DNA of 64,000 bases from Clostridium_AQ sp900552125 (GTDB lineage Bacteria; Bacillota_I; Bacilli_A; Erysipelotrichales; Erysipelotrichaceae): assembly GCA_037892765.1 (NCBI GenBank), contig JBBKBW010000005.1, one strand, 5' to 3'. Below, in pieces: positions 35,215 to 45,439 of the stretch (its first letter is position 1; each line of letters opens with the position of its first letter). The position numbers and the translations under genes are program-made. Below the pieces are notes generated by a model. The model saw only the letters and a list, made by a program, of their open reading frames with translations, did no database searches and was not told the DNA's origin.

Positions 35215-37299
35215 TTATAAAAAGTATGACATAATCTGAAATACTAAAAATGATGCAAGATATGGTATCGTCAACATAATTATAATACTTAGTAGTACAA
35301 ATCGATAACCATATTCATGATACATTGCCTGAAGCGTCATGATACAAGGGATACTTAATAAAACATAAATCAGAAAACTAAAGGCTTTTAAAGATGCATC
35401 TTTTCCTTTCCATAAATCCGAAATCACCGAGTTAGAGTCTATATTTCCTGTATCTATCTGTGGCAGAAAAAATAAAAAGCTCTTATACAAAGCATGCTTC
35501 CCCTGAACCATTATTCGCTTGATTCTTGTGGTTATATTATCCTGTTCTTTAATACCTTCATCATTTGAAGACAAGGAATCAAAGAAACCTACGATTGTCT
35601 CTTTTGCGATAATTCCTCCTGGAAGTGATGCGATACATTCTATGCGATCTCCAAAGCCTAAAGGAATAAACATCGGCTGAATGATTTTAGCTCCTGTATA
35701 TAAATAACTCGATTCTGCCTCTCCATTAGGAAAGTATGAAATACTCCACAAGATAATCATCGTCCATAGTACAATACCAAATGCCTTTTTAGCATATCCT
35801 TTCACTTCCATCTTTACTTTTTTCCAAATAATATGAATAGAAGGCAAACGATATGGAATTAGCTCTATTACCATTACACGTTCATTACGAAATACTGGGA
35901 ATCGAGATAAAAAAACAGCCATTACCATAGCAAACATAATCCCTATTCCATATAAAGTAATGACCATAAAGGCTGCCTTATCAGGAAAAAAGGCACTCGC
36001 AAACAATGCATATACCGGAAGCCTTGCACTACAGGACATAAACGGAACCAATAAAGCACACAGCCATCTCTCTTGTTTCTGTTCTAAGATTCGAGTTGCA
36101 TAAATAGCAGGAACATTACAGCCAAATCCCATCAATAACGGAAATAAGCTTTTGCCATTTAAATGAAAATTCTGCATTGCTTTATCTAGTAAAAATGCAA
36201 TTCTGACCATATATCCGCTCTCTTCTAAAAAAGAAATAACCAAAAACAGCAACATCATTAAGGGTATAAAGCCTAAAATTCCTCCTATCCCTTGTAAGAT
36301 TCCTTGTAAAATAAGCTGCTGAAGAAACAAAGGCATCCATGTGATATACATTTCTATAAACCCTGAAAGTTCTACTTGTATGACATAAGCAATAAAATCA
36401 TTCCATGGTGAAGATAGCTGAAATACTAAATATAATACTATGAAAAACAGGGAACATAAAATAGGGAGGCCTAACCATTTATGTAAAAGAATACGATCAA
36501 TTTTTTCACTATTTCTATTACGATGACTTCCATTAGAATGTACATATTGCATTAAAGAATTTACGATATGCCAATAATCATTCAATATTTCTTCAGATGT
36601 AATATTACAACATAATTCATGAATATAATCAGTATCTATATGCCAAACAGAAAGCTGTTTATAAGCAAATTCATCATCTTTCATAATTTGAATGACAAAA
36701 GGGATAAGAAAAGAAGAACATTGATTGCTATACTTCTGCACATAATCATAAATGGTCACAAATATCTCATCAAGCTTTTCTGTAAATAAGGGATGATAGC
36801 CTACATAATCATTCTTCACTTGGTTTTGTATGGCTTCACTAACCTTTCTATAAGCATCATCTTCCAAAGCAGAACATGCGATAATAGGTATGCTTAATCT
36901 TCTAGATAATGATTGGATATCAATTTCCATCCGCATCTTTTTTACTTCATCAATAAAATTACAAATCATGAACATAGGAATCTGTAAATCTCTTAATAAC
37001 AGCGTTAACATCAGATTACCTGCCAGATTTGTCGCATCTACGACATTCACAATTAAATCAATTGCATTCTTCTTCAAATATTGAATTGTTACATCTTCTT
37101 CATTATCATTTTCTTCTAATGAATATATCCCTGGTAAATCAATAAGATGATACGTTTCTTTTCCCCATTTCACAAATGCTTCTTTCTTTTCAACCGTTAC
37201 TCCCTGCCAATTTCCAACCTTAAGATCGCTGTTGCTTAAAACATTGATCCAGGCACTCTTTCCTACGTTTGGATTTCCCACAAAAGCTATACGATACAA
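35215..37299 (-). CDS. feoB: Ferrous iron transporter FeoB
   Basis: A 694-residue membrane GTPase for Fe2+ uptake. The G domain has G1 GNPNVGKSAW (8-17), G3 DLPG and G4 NFID (replacing NMxD). A helical spacer (about 165-255) and two GATE-type membrane cores follow, with about eight to nine helices including GFGCNVPAI and SCSARLPVYALF. The Cys in GCNVPA and SCSARLPV is typical. Length is normal. feoA ends 1 bp upstream. Confidence 0.95.
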   Translation of the reverse strand: MYRIAFVGNPNVGKSAWINVLSNSDLKVGNWQGVTVEKKEAFVKWGKETYHLIDLPGIYSLEENDNEEDVTIQYLKKNAIDLIVNVVDATNLAGNLMLTLLLRDLQIPMFMICNFIDEVKKMRMEIDIQSLSRRLSIPIIACSALEDDAYRKVSEAIQNQVKNDYVGYHPLFTEKLDEIFVTIYDYVQKYSNQCSSFLIPFVIQIMKDDEFAYKQLSVWHIDTDYIHELCCNITSEEILNDYWHIVNSLMQYVHSNGSHRNRNSEKIDRILLHKWLGLPILCSLFFIVLYLVFQLSSPWNDFIAYVIQVELSGFIEMYITWMPLFLQQLILQGILQGIGGILGFIPLMMLLFLVISFLEESGYMVRIAFLLDKAMQNFHLNGKSLFPLLMGFGCNVPAIYATRILEQKQERWLCALLVPFMSCSARLPVYALFASAFFPDKAAFMVITLYGIGIMFAMVMAVFLSRFPVFRNERVMVIELIPYRLPSIHIIWKKVKMEVKGYAKKAFGIVLWTMIILWSISYFPNGEAESSYLYTGAKIIQPMFIPLGFGDRIECIASLPGGIIAKETIVGFFDSLSSNDEGIKEQDNITTRIKRIMVQGKHALYKSFLFFLPQIDTGNIDSNSVISDLWKGKDASLKAFSFLIYVLLSIPCIMTLQAMYHEYGYRFVLLSIIIMLTIPYLASFLVFQIMSYFL

Positions 37300-37300
37300 A

Positions 37301-37525
37301 TTATATCACCTCTACTTCTATCTTCATCGCATCTTCATTCCGTAAAAAATAAATATTATCATGAATACGATATAAACAGGGATCATGGAGTGGAGCCTGT
37401 GCAACTTTCTCAATCACACTGCCTTTATAAAATCCTAAATAAAACAAACGTTTTCTATTCTCTTTTGAAATATGAAAATCAATAATTTTTACCTTTTGCC
37501 TTACACTAATATCTGTTAATCTCAT
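37301..37525 (-). CDS. feoA: Ferrous iron transport protein FeoA
   Basis: A 74-residue SH3-like FeoA domain (LFYLGFYKGSVIEKVAQAPLHDPCLYRIHDNIYFLRNEDAMKI). It aids FeoB. ATG 37525 follows AAGGTGATA. The 185 bp shared with the divergent glutamate dehydrogenase gene shows no clear Fur box by eye. Confidence 0.9.
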   Translation of the reverse strand: MRLTDISVRQKVKIIDFHISKENRKRLFYLGFYKGSVIEKVAQAPLHDPCLYRIHDNIYFLRNEDAMKIEVEVI

Positions 37526-37710
37526 ACTATCACCTTTTATAAGTATAGAAATAACAGATAGAAAACATCGTCATAAAAAGACGAAATAATATCGTTCTAT
37601 TTTCCATTGGTTATGAATATATTTTCAAAGATATGAAAAAATATAAATTTTTGTTTTCATTTTTGAAATTTTTCGTATATAATATAAACATGTTAATAGG
37701 AGGTAAAGAT

Positions 37711-39042
37711 ATGGCTAAATTAGATTTTATAAAAGAAGCCGTTGTCAAGAGAAATCCAAACGACGCGGAATTTATCCAGGCAGTTGATGAAGTACTATTA
37801 TCTTTGGAAAGTGTAGTGGAAAAACACCCGGAATATATTGAAAAAGGAATCTTTGAACGTATTGTAGAACCAGAACGTCAAATCATCTTCCGTGTACCTT
37901 GGGTAGATGATCAAGGCAAACTACAGGTAAATCGAGGATATCGTGTGGAATTCAATTCCGCAATTGGTCCATATAAGGGAGGTCTTCGTTTTCACCCTAG
38001 TGTAAATATTTCTATTATTAAGTTTTTAGGTTTTGAACAGATTTTCAAAAACTCACTTACTGGACTTCCTATTGGGGGAGGAAAAGGTGGAAGTGATTTT
38101 GATCCAAAAGGAAAAAGCGATGCAGAAATCATGCGTTTCTGTCAGAGCTTTATGACTGAATTATATCGCTATATCGGACCAGATACAGATGTACCAGCTG
38201 GGGACATTGGTGTAGGCGGACGTGAAATTGGGTATATGTATGGACAATATAAACGTATCCGCAATGAATTTACTGGTGTATTAACTGGTAAAGGTCTAAA
38301 ATGGGGAGGATCTTTAGTTAGAACAGAAGCTACTGGTTATGGTTTATGTTATTTCACTGAAGCAATGCTGAAGGAAAATGGAACTTCTTTTGAAGGGAAA
38401 AAAGTTGTTATCAGTGGAAGTGGAAATGTCGCAATCTATGCTGCAGAAAAAGCTATGCAGTTAGGTGCTAAAGTCATCGCAATGAGTGATTCCAGCGGAT
38501 ATGTTGTAGATGAAAATGGAATTAACTTAGCAGTTATGAAAGATATTAAAGAAGTAAAACGTGGTCGTATCAAAGAATATGCTGATGCAGTAGATAGTGC
38601 AGTATTCCATGCAGAAGGAAGTATCTGGAATACACCATGTGATATTGCATTACCATGTGCTACACAAAACGAACTGCATAAGAGTGATGCAGAAAGCTTA
38701 ATTAAAAATGGCTGTATCGCAGTCTGCGAAGGTGCTAATATGCCAACAACACCAGATGCAATTGAAACATTAATGGCAAATAATGTCTTATATGCTCCCG
38801 GAAAAGCTAGCAATGCTGGCGGTGTCGCAACTTCAGCATTAGAAATGGCTCAGAACTCAGCTCGTCTATCTTGGACATTTGAAGAAGTAGATGCTAAATT
38901 AAAGGGAATCATGGAAAATATCTTCCATACAGTTAGTGAAACTGCTAAAGAATATGGCATGGAGAAAAATTACATGGCTGGTGCTAATATTGCTGGCTTT
39001 GTAAAAGTTGCAGATGCCATGATTGAACAAGGAATTGTTTAA
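37711..39042 (+). CDS. gdhA: Glutamate dehydrogenase (hexameric, probably NADP-type)
   Basis: A 443-residue enzyme converting 2-oxoglutarate and ammonia to glutamate. Motifs: FNSAIGPYKGGLRFHPSV, LTGLPIGGGKGGSDFDPKGKS (catalytic Lys), PAGDIGVGGREIGYM, and the dinucleotide fold VVISGSGNVAIYAAEK. Length and NPFE-type core fit the 445-residue class. ATG 37711 follows AGGAGGTAAAGAT; an upstream open extension has no ribosome site. A TATAAT at 37678-37683 is the likely -10. Confidence 0.95.
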   Translation: MAKLDFIKEAVVKRNPNDAEFIQAVDEVLLSLESVVEKHPEYIEKGIFERIVEPERQIIFRVPWVDDQGKLQVNRGYRVEFNSAIGPYKGGLRFHPSVNISIIKFLGFEQIFKNSLTGLPIGGGKGGSDFDPKGKSDAEIMRFCQSFMTELYRYIGPDTDVPAGDIGVGGREIGYMYGQYKRIRNEFTGVLTGKGLKWGGSLVRTEATGYGLCYFTEAMLKENGTSFEGKKVVISGSGNVAIYAAEKAMQLGAKVIAMSDSSGYVVDENGINLAVMKDIKEVKRGRIKEYADAVDSAVFHAEGSIWNTPCDIALPCATQNELHKSDAESLIKNGCIAVCEGANMPTTPDAIETLMANNVLYAPGKASNAGGVATSALEMAQNSARLSWTFEEVDAKLKGIMENIFHTVSETAKEYGMEKNYMAGANIAGFVKVADAMIEQGIV

Positions 39043-39053
39043 TATATTTACTA

Positions 39054-39090
39054 AAGGCTATATATCCTAGATTGATATATAGCTTTTTAT
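39054..39090 (+). terminator. Terminator of gdhA
   Basis: GCTATATATC (39057-39066) pairs with GATATATAGC (39074-39083), followed by five T. Confidence 0.75.
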
Positions 39091-39140
39091 TAACCTATAT
39101 ATGCAAAAACATCTTTGTATGATACAAATAAATGGAATTA

Positions 39141-39166
39141 AAAAAAAGGACATCCGTCCTTTTATT
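39141..39166. terminator. Terminator of gmk
   Basis: AAAAGGAC / GTCCTTTT (39144-39163) with loop ATCC, overlapping the gmk stop on the minus strand. Confidence 0.65.
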
Positions 39167-39734
39167 TGTCTAATTCCATATGGCGGCGAATAATCGTCGC
39201 AATCATATCAGCAGCTAATTTTGGATCATCGTTACAAACAATGTATTTGTAATTATTAACCATTTTCATTTCTTTACTAGCCTTCGCAAGACGTTGCTGA
39301 ACAATTTCTTCTGGTTCTGTTCTTCTTCCGCGAATTCGTTTTTCTAATTCTTCCATGCTTGGTGGAATAATAAAAATTGATAATGCATCTGGACATTTTT
39401 CGCTAACCTGCATAGCCCCCTGCACTTCAATTTCAAGCAAAACATTTTTTCCCTCATTACGAAGCTTTTCTACATAGGACATTGGAGTTCCATAATAGTT
39501 TCCTACAAATTCTGCCCATTCCAAAAGTTCGCCATCATGAATCGCCTTTTCAAAATCTTCTTTTGAGGTAAATATGTAATCGACCCCATCTTTTTCATTT
39601 TCACGCGGAGCTCTAGTTGTCATGGAAATTGAATACGCTAGCTTTAAATCTTCTTCATTCATAAAGTAATTACGCACAGTACCTTTTCCAACACCACTAG
39701 GACCGCTGATAATAATCAATAAACCCTTCTTCAT
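39162..39734 (-). CDS. gmk: Guanylate kinase
   Basis: A 190-residue GMP kinase. P-loop SGPSGVGKGT, SMTTRAPRENEKDGVDYIF (GMP site), EFVGNYYGTP and the lid RGRRTEPEE are all present. ATG 39734 gives the normal family start; GTG 39740, seven bases after AAGGAG, is an alternative adding two residues. Pairing with the divergent rqcH matches many Bacillota. Confidence 0.94.
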   Translation of the reverse strand: MKKGLLIIISGPSGVGKGTVRNYFMNEEDLKLAYSISMTTRAPRENEKDGVDYIFTSKEDFEKAIHDGELLEWAEFVGNYYGTPMSYVEKLRNEGKNVLLEIEVQGAMQVSEKCPDALSIFIIPPSMEELEKRIRGRRTEPEEIVQQRLAKASKEMKMVNNYKYIVCNDDPKLAADMIATIIRRHMELDK

Positions 39735-39877
39735 GAGCACACGCACACTCCTTACTTTCCTTACAACCATTTTACTAGCCGAATCAGTTAATGTCAAACC
39801 TGATTATACAATTTTATTGTTTTTTTATGCAATAACCTTTCTATAAATATGATATAATGAAACAACGAGGTGAGATT

Positions 39878-41542
39878 ATGGCATTAGATGGCTTATTGCT
39901 TCATCAGATAACAAATGAACTATGTGAATATTTGCCCGCAAAACTAACAAAAATGCAGCAAATCAGTGATACTGAATTATTGTTTACACTACGTTCTCAA
40001 AAAGGAACACAGAAACTTTTAGTATCACTACATAGTGTGTACAACAGAATAAATATAACGCAGGAAAGTTATGCAACTATGGAAACACCAAGCAATTTTC
40101 TAATGTTGCTGAGAAAACAGATTGATGGAGGAATTCTACGTTCTTTGACTCAGATAGGTTATGATCGTGTCCTTCATGCAGTAATAGAGGCACGTGATGA
40201 ATTAGGAGATATTCATGATCGCCATATGTATATTGAATTAATGGGAAAATATGCCAATTTGATTTTAGTAGATGAAAACGGACATATTATTGATGCATTA
40301 AAACGTATTCCTCCATTTGAAAATAATAAGAGAACGATCCACCCTGGTGCAGTTTTTCAGTTACCTGCTCCACATACAGGAAAACAGGATCCTTATCATT
40401 ATGACCATATAGATTTAAATGAATCTTTCACAAAACAATTTCATGGTTTCTCTCCTCTTTTATCTAGAGAAGTTCAATTTCGTTTAGCAAACGGACAGAA
40501 TTTTGATGCAATCATGAAAGAAATTGCAGATTCTAATCAATTATATATTAGCGATGTGCAGGACCAATCATATTTCCACTGCATACCACTTACACATCTA
40601 GAAGTAGAACCTAGATGTTACCCGCTTATGAAAGGAATGGATCTGCTCTTTTTCCAAAAAGAAGAAAAAGTTCGTATCAAACAACAAAGCGGTGATTTAT
40701 TCCGTGCAGTCAGAAAAGAGTTGCATAAAAATACCAGTAAGCTGCCTAAGCTTCAGGAAGCACTGGAAGAAGCTATGAACTGTGATCGTTTCCGTGAATA
40801 TGGTGATTTGTTATTTGCTTACATGCACAGCATTGAACGAACACAAACGATTGTCCTTCCATCATTTGAAACCGGTGAAGATGTATCCATTCCTATTGAT
40901 ATGCGTTTTGATATTAAAGGAAATGCTAATCGCTATTATCAGAAATATCATAAAAACAAACGCGCACAATCTATTCTTCAGGAACAGATTGCTTTGTGTG
41001 AGAAAGAAATCCATTATTTTGAATCTATGGAACTGCAGCTGGAACAGGCGTCTATTCAAGACGCAATGGAAATTCGTGAAGAACTTGCTAAACAAGGATA
41101 TGTAAAAGCCGCAAAGTCTAGAATCCGCAAGAAAAAGAAGCAGGAACTTCCACACTTTGAAACCTTCCAATTTGATGATATTTATATCTATGTAGGAAAA
41201 AACAACCTGCAGAATGATTATGTTACCTGGAAACTAGGACGTAAACAGGATACTTGGCTTCATGCGAAAGATCTTCATGGTGCCCATGTAGTTATCACAT
41301 GTGAAAATCCGGAAGAAGAATTATTGAGAAATGCAGCTATGTTAGCAGCTTGGTATAGTAAAGGTCGTTATTCTTCTAGTGTTCCTGTAGATTATTGCCA
41401 AGTAAGACAGTTAAAGAAAATACCTGGTAATAAAGGTAGCTTTGTATCTTTATCAAACTATAAAACTATTTATATTGATCCTGATCAGGCACATATTCAA
41501 AAACTTATTGATGAACATTTAATTACTCAAAAACGACATTAA
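39878..41542 (+). CDS. rqcH: Rqc2/NEMF homologue RqcH (NFACT family, ribosome quality control)
   Basis: A 554-residue protein, formerly called FbpA or fibronectin-binding. The N-terminal NFACT-N domain starts MALDGLLLHQITNEL. LMGKYANLILVDENGHIIDALKRIP is the signature of the family, followed by a helix-hairpin-helix and coiled-coil arms (about 265-425). The C-terminal NFACT-R domain carries YVGKNNLQNDYVTWKLGRKQDTWLHAKDLHGAHVVI. RqcH recruits tRNA-Ala to stalled 50S subunits and adds alanine tails. ATG 39878 follows GAGGTGA. Confidence 0.93.
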   Translation: MALDGLLLHQITNELCEYLPAKLTKMQQISDTELLFTLRSQKGTQKLLVSLHSVYNRINITQESYATMETPSNFLMLLRKQIDGGILRSLTQIGYDRVLHAVIEARDELGDIHDRHMYIELMGKYANLILVDENGHIIDALKRIPPFENNKRTIHPGAVFQLPAPHTGKQDPYHYDHIDLNESFTKQFHGFSPLLSREVQFRLANGQNFDAIMKEIADSNQLYISDVQDQSYFHCIPLTHLEVEPRCYPLMKGMDLLFFQKEEKVRIKQQSGDLFRAVRKELHKNTSKLPKLQEALEEAMNCDRFREYGDLLFAYMHSIERTQTIVLPSFETGEDVSIPIDMRFDIKGNANRYYQKYHKNKRAQSILQEQIALCEKEIHYFESMELQLEQASIQDAMEIREELAKQGYVKAAKSRIRKKKKQELPHFETFQFDDIYIYVGKNNLQNDYVTWKLGRKQDTWLHAKDLHGAHVVITCENPEEELLRNAAMLAAWYSKGRYSSSVPVDYCQVRQLKKIPGNKGSFVSLSNYKTIYIDPDQAHIQKLIDEHLITQKRH

Positions 41543-41573
41543 AAAGAACGCAGACAAGCGTTCTTTTTCTTAC
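41541..41573. terminator. Bidirectional terminator between rqcH and asnA
   Basis: AAAAAGAACGC (41541-41551) pairs with GCGTTCTTTTT (41558-41568), serving both convergent genes. Confidence 0.85.
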
Positions 41574-42586
41574 AACAAATAAATATGATGTTTTTCACAT
41601 TCCTCACGCATTTCTTTACTCCATTGAGATACCTGTACTTCTCCAATGTGAGCCTTATTCAGTAAAATCAGACAGATTCTAGATTGCCCAATACCGCCAC
41701 CTATTGTAAGTGGAAGCTCATCATGCATCAGCATCTGATGAAATGGAAGCTGAATACGCTCTTCACAATCAGCCTTCTTTAATTGCTCCTGCAAAGCATT
41801 CTTATCAACACGTATACCCATACTGCTTATTTCTAATACTGTATCTAAAATCGGATAATACAATAATATATCTCCATTTAATTTCCAGTCATCATAGTCA
41901 GGAGCCCTGCCATCATGTTTTTGTCCACTCGCAAGTTTATCCCCAATTTGCATTAGAAAGACAGTTTTATGTTTCTTTACAATCTCATACTCTCTTTGTT
42001 TTGGGGTAAGTTTCGGATACAAATCTTCTAATTCCTGTGTTGTGATAAAGAACACATCTTCCTGAATAAATGGAACTAGATTTTCAAATACAATGTCCAA
42101 TTCCTTTTCTGTTTCTTTTAGTGCCTTCATAATATTTCTTACTGTCATTTTTAAGAAATCAATTGTACGATGTTCCTTCGCAATTATTTTCTCCCAGTCC
42201 CATTGATCTACATAACAGGAATGAAGATTATCTAATACTTCATCTCTTCGAATCGCATTCATATCTGTATAAATACCTTTACCAATATTAAAATGATATC
42301 GTTTTAATGCCATACGTTTCCATTTTGCTAGAGAATGTACGATCTCATATTCTTCCCCTTTTATTTCCATAATATCAAAACCTACTGGTCTTTCTATTCC
42401 ATTCAAATCATCATTCAATCCACTGCTTTTTGATACATATAATGGTGCTGAAATACGCATGAGATTTAAATGATGTGCCAATCTTCTTTCGAATAAATCT
42501 TTTACATATTTGATTGCGACTTCAGTAGATATAATATCCAGTTTATTTTCATAATACTGAGGTATGATTAAATCTTCTACTGCCAT
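41570..42586 (-). CDS. asnA: Aspartate-ammonia ligase (asparagine synthetase A)
   Basis: A 338-residue class II synthetase-like enzyme that makes asparagine from aspartate, ammonia and ATP. Motifs: VEDLIIPQYYENKLD, SAPLYVSKSSGLNDDLNGIERPVGFD, EVVHSLAKWKR-like block (EIVHSLAKWKRMALKRY), HSCYVDQWDWEKII, and GGGIGQSRICLILLNKAHIGEVQ near the end. ATG 42586 is chosen (GGGAGG site); the open frame runs six codons further. Confidence 0.95.
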   Translation of the reverse strand: MAVEDLIIPQYYENKLDIISTEVAIKYVKDLFERRLAHHLNLMRISAPLYVSKSSGLNDDLNGIERPVGFDIMEIKGEEYEIVHSLAKWKRMALKRYHFNIGKGIYTDMNAIRRDEVLDNLHSCYVDQWDWEKIIAKEHRTIDFLKMTVRNIMKALKETEKELDIVFENLVPFIQEDVFFITTQELEDLYPKLTPKQREYEIVKKHKTVFLMQIGDKLASGQKHDGRAPDYDDWKLNGDILLYYPILDTVLEISSMGIRVDKNALQEQLKKADCEERIQLPFHQMLMHDELPLTIGGGIGQSRICLILLNKAHIGEVQVSQWSKEMREECEKHHIYLL

Positions 42587-42710
42587 AGAAATCCTCCCTT
42601 TCACATATACTTTTATATTATACCGTATTTCATAATTAAAATATACTATTTTCAGAAAATATTTTCAATTTATTATAAATATTTTCATTCTTTCAGATTA
42701 TATAAGAACG

Positions 42711-42736
42711 AAAAAAGGCTAGCTGAACTAGCCTAA
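42711..42736 (-). terminator. Terminator of the predicted tyrosine importer operon
   Basis: On the minus strand AGGCTAG / CTAGCCT with loop TTCAG is followed by six T, overlapping the end of the ATPase gene. Confidence 0.85.
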
Positions 42737-43522
42737 TAACATCCTATCATTAACAAACTCTTCACCGATTGCTTCTTCAAATTTCTTCAGTAAATCCGCA
42801 ACAGTCAATTTTTTCTTTGCTTCCCCTTTTACATCATAAATGATATGTCCCTCATACATCATAATTAAACGATTTCCTATATCAATTGCATCTTTCATAT
42901 TATGAGTTACCATCATAGCTGTTAAATTCTGACTCGTCACAATATCGTTGGTAAGCTTTAACACCTTTGCACTTGTTGCTGGATCAAGTGCAGCTGTATG
43001 CTCATCCAGCAATAACAATTGTGGTTTATGAAGTGTAGCCATTAATAAGGTCAATGCCTGACGCTGACCTCCAGATAACAAGCCAACTTTAGCATTTAAA
43101 CGTTCTTCTAGACCTAATCCTAATGTTTTAACTGCTTCATAATACTCCTGTTTCTCTTTCTTAGTCACACCCCAGCGTAAACTTCTTCTTTGACCACGGC
43201 GAGCAGCCATAGCAAGGTTTTCAATAATCTGCATATCAGATGCAGTTCCCATCATCGGATCCTGAAAGACACGTCCGATAAGTTTAGCTCGCTGATATTC
43301 AGGGGCAAGGGATATATTTTGTCCATCCAAAGTTATAATACCACAATCAATTGGATGTACACCAGCAATCAGATTTAATAAAGTACTTTTCCCTGCACCA
43401 TTTCCTCCAATAACAGTTACAAAATCTCCTTGTTTTAATTCTAAATCAAGACTTTTAATTACACATTTCTCATTTGGAGTTCCAATATGAAATGATTTTG
43501 AAACTTTTTCTAACTTAAGCAT
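42728..43522 (-). CDS. ABC transporter ATP-binding protein (amino-acid importer, TrpZ-like)
   Basis: A 264-residue ATPase. Walker A GGNGAGKST, Q-loop FQDPMMGTA, signature LSGGQRQALTLLMA, Walker B LLLDEHTAALDP and H-loop THNM are all intact. DEH instead of DEP after Walker B is characteristic of this importer subgroup. ATG 43522 is chosen over an in-frame TTG upstream; it overlaps the permease stop by 8 bp. It forms a three-gene operon with a permease and a binding protein under a T-box. Confidence 0.9.
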   Translation of the reverse strand: MLKLEKVSKSFHIGTPNEKCVIKSLDLELKQGDFVTVIGGNGAGKSTLLNLIAGVHPIDCGIITLDGQNISLAPEYQRAKLIGRVFQDPMMGTASDMQIIENLAMAARRGQRRSLRWGVTKKEKQEYYEAVKTLGLGLEERLNAKVGLLSGGQRQALTLLMATLHKPQLLLLDEHTAALDPATSAKVLKLTNDIVTSQNLTAMMVTHNMKDAIDIGNRLIMMYEGHIIYDVKGEAKKKLTVADLLKKFEEAIGEEFVNDRMLLG

Positions 43523-44441
43523 GATTCTCAAATTCCTTTCCTGTTAATTTTTTATACATTGAAATTCGTTTCTTTTTATTAAGAAGAACAGGAACTGTTA
43601 ATGCGATGGCGACAATCAAAGCAGTCAATAACTTTAAATCATCTGTATTAAGTCCCATCTGTAGGACAATGGCAACTATCATACGATAAATAATAGAACC
43701 AACAACAATGGATGTTAAACGTAACTTAAAGCCTGCTTTTTTCCCAAAGATAACTTCTCCAATAACGATAGATGCTAAACCAATAACGATAGCACCTGTC
43801 CCCATCTTTACATCAGCTACACTTTGCTGCTGTGTTACTAAAGCACCACTCATTGCAACAAGTCCATTGCTTAACATTAGACCAAACAATTTCATTGTAT
43901 CCGTATTTACACCATTGGCACGAACCATATTTTCATTATTACCAGTTGCTCTTAAACAAGATCCAAATTCTGTTCCTAAGAACCAATAAATACCAGCAAC
44001 TACAATAAAACTAAATACTAAACCAATTACAATTGTGATCCATTGTGATGTAAGTGGAATCATGTTTGCTAGATCTTTGAATAAGGTATGTGACTGCAGT
44101 AATGGAATATTACTTTTTCCCATGATTCTTAAGTTAATGGAATAAAGTGCCAATTGAGTTAAGATACCTGCTAGAATGGCTGGCATCTTACATTTTGTAT
44201 GTAAAAAACCAGTAATAAATCCAGCTAAGAAACCAGATAAAGTTGCTAGAAGAATCGCAATGAGTGGATGCATTCCTGCAATTAATGCTACAGCACAAAC
44301 CGCTCCACCTGTCGCAAAACTTCCATCTACTGATAAATCAGCGATATCTAAGATTCGAAATGTCAGATATACACCAAGAGCCATAATCCCCCATAGAATC
44401 CCTTGGCCTATCGCTCCCTGTAATGATAATAAAATAGACAT
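43515..44441 (-). CDS. ABC transporter permease (TrpY-like)
   Basis: A 308-residue permease with eight to nine membrane helices of the branched-chain-amino-acid/sugar (BPD_transp_2) fold (TFRILDIADLSVDGSFATGGAV, GTEFGSCLRATGNNENMVRANGV). This block is the usual LivH/TrpY motif. Partner of the neighbouring ATPase and lipoprotein. Confidence 0.9.
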   Translation of the reverse strand: MSILLSLQGAIGQGILWGIMALGVYLTFRILDIADLSVDGSFATGGAVCAVALIAGMHPLIAILLATLSGFLAGFITGFLHTKCKMPAILAGILTQLALYSINLRIMGKSNIPLLQSHTLFKDLANMIPLTSQWITIVIGLVFSFIVVAGIYWFLGTEFGSCLRATGNNENMVRANGVNTDTMKLFGLMLSNGLVAMSGALVTQQQSVADVKMGTGAIVIGLASIVIGEVIFGKKAGFKLRLTSIVVGSIIYRMIVAIVLQMGLNTDDLKLLTALIVAIALTVPVLLNKKKRISMYKKLTGKEFENHA

Positions 44442-44444
44442 ATA

Positions 44445-45419
44445 CTATTCTCCAATCAATGTAGCATCTAACTCTTCAGGAATCTTAATTCCTAATTGAT
44501 CCGCAACTTTTTTATTCACAAAATACTGACAATCTTCCCCTTTTACAAATGCAATAGGAGTTTCTTCAACTTTTGATTTTCCATTTAAAATATCAAGTGC
44601 CTGCTGCCCTGCATTCTGCCCAACTTTATAATAATCAAGGCTCAATGTAGCTAAACCACCATTTTCACACATGCTTTCTTCTCCAACGATAACTGGCAAA
44701 TTATTTTCATTTGTTACCTGTGTAACTGTTGCCATATTAGAAGCAAGCAGATTATCTGTAGGAATATATACAGCATCATATTTTCCAATCAAAGATTGAG
44801 CAACCTGTTGAATAGCGCTAGAATCATTTGATACAGTAACTTCTTCAGTATCTAAGCCTAATTCTTTCGCAGCTTCTAAAGCAATTCCTCCCTGATAAAC
44901 AGAATTTGCCTCATCACTGCAATAGAAGATTGCGATTTTCTTTGCCTCTGGAAGTAACATTTTTAATAGTTCCATTTGTTCTTTAATTGGATTTAAATCA
45001 CTAGCCCCAGTAACATTTGTACCTGGTTTATCATTTGATTCTACAACACCAGCAGTTTCAAAATCAGTAACAGCAGAACCAACGATTGGAATATTCGTTG
45101 TTTTATTAGCAGCTGCCTGTAATGCATCAGTCGCAATTGCATAAATCAGATCATCTCCATCATTCACAAATTTCTCTGCAATTGTCTGACAGTTCGATGG
45201 ATCACCACTGGCATTCTGAAAATCAATATTTTCTTCTTTTACCCCAGCATCTACTAACGTATCTTTAAATCCCTGATATGCTTTATCTAAAGCAGGGTGT
45301 TGTGCAAATTGAATAGCACCAATCTTTACTTCAGATAAGCTTTTCGGTTCGCTACTTTCACTTGCACAACCAGTGAGTGCCATTCCCACAGTCATTAATA
45401 GTGCGATAACTTTTTTCAT
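44445..45419 (-). CDS. ABC transporter substrate-binding lipoprotein (PF04392 type), probably for tyrosine
   Basis: A 324-residue lipoprotein with lipobox ALTGC. It belongs to the ABC_sub_bind (TrpX-like) family: KIGAIQFAQHPALDKAYQGFKDTL, NCQTIAEKFVNDGDDLIYAIATDALQAAANKT, PIVGSAVTDFETAG, and IGKYDAVYIPTDNLLASNM. Relatives bind tryptophan or tyrosine. The T-box in front has a TAC specifier, so tyrosine is the best guess. ATG 45419 follows GGGAGGAAAG; the open frame upstream is only a reading of the T-box terminator. Confidence 0.88.
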   Translation of the reverse strand: MKKVIALLMTVGMALTGCASESSEPKSLSEVKIGAIQFAQHPALDKAYQGFKDTLVDAGVKEENIDFQNASGDPSNCQTIAEKFVNDGDDLIYAIATDALQAAANKTTNIPIVGSAVTDFETAGVVESNDKPGTNVTGASDLNPIKEQMELLKMLLPEAKKIAIFYCSDEANSVYQGGIALEAAKELGLDTEEVTVSNDSSAIQQVAQSLIGKYDAVYIPTDNLLASNMATVTQVTNENNLPVIVGEESMCENGGLATLSLDYYKVGQNAGQQALDILNGKSKVEETPIAFVKGEDCQYFVNKKVADQLGIKIPEELDATLIGE

Positions 45420-45439
45420 TTTAACTTTCCTCCCTAAAC

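Noticed and set aside
37560..37600. Possible Fur box or riboswitch between feoA and gdhA
   Set aside because: Only a short GTC/GAC hairpin and AT-rich DNA are seen; no convincing Fur-type palindrome.
37633..37710. 26-codon upstream extension of gdhA
   Set aside because: It covers the promoter -10 box and lacks a ribosome site; ATG 37711 has AGGAGG and the family start.
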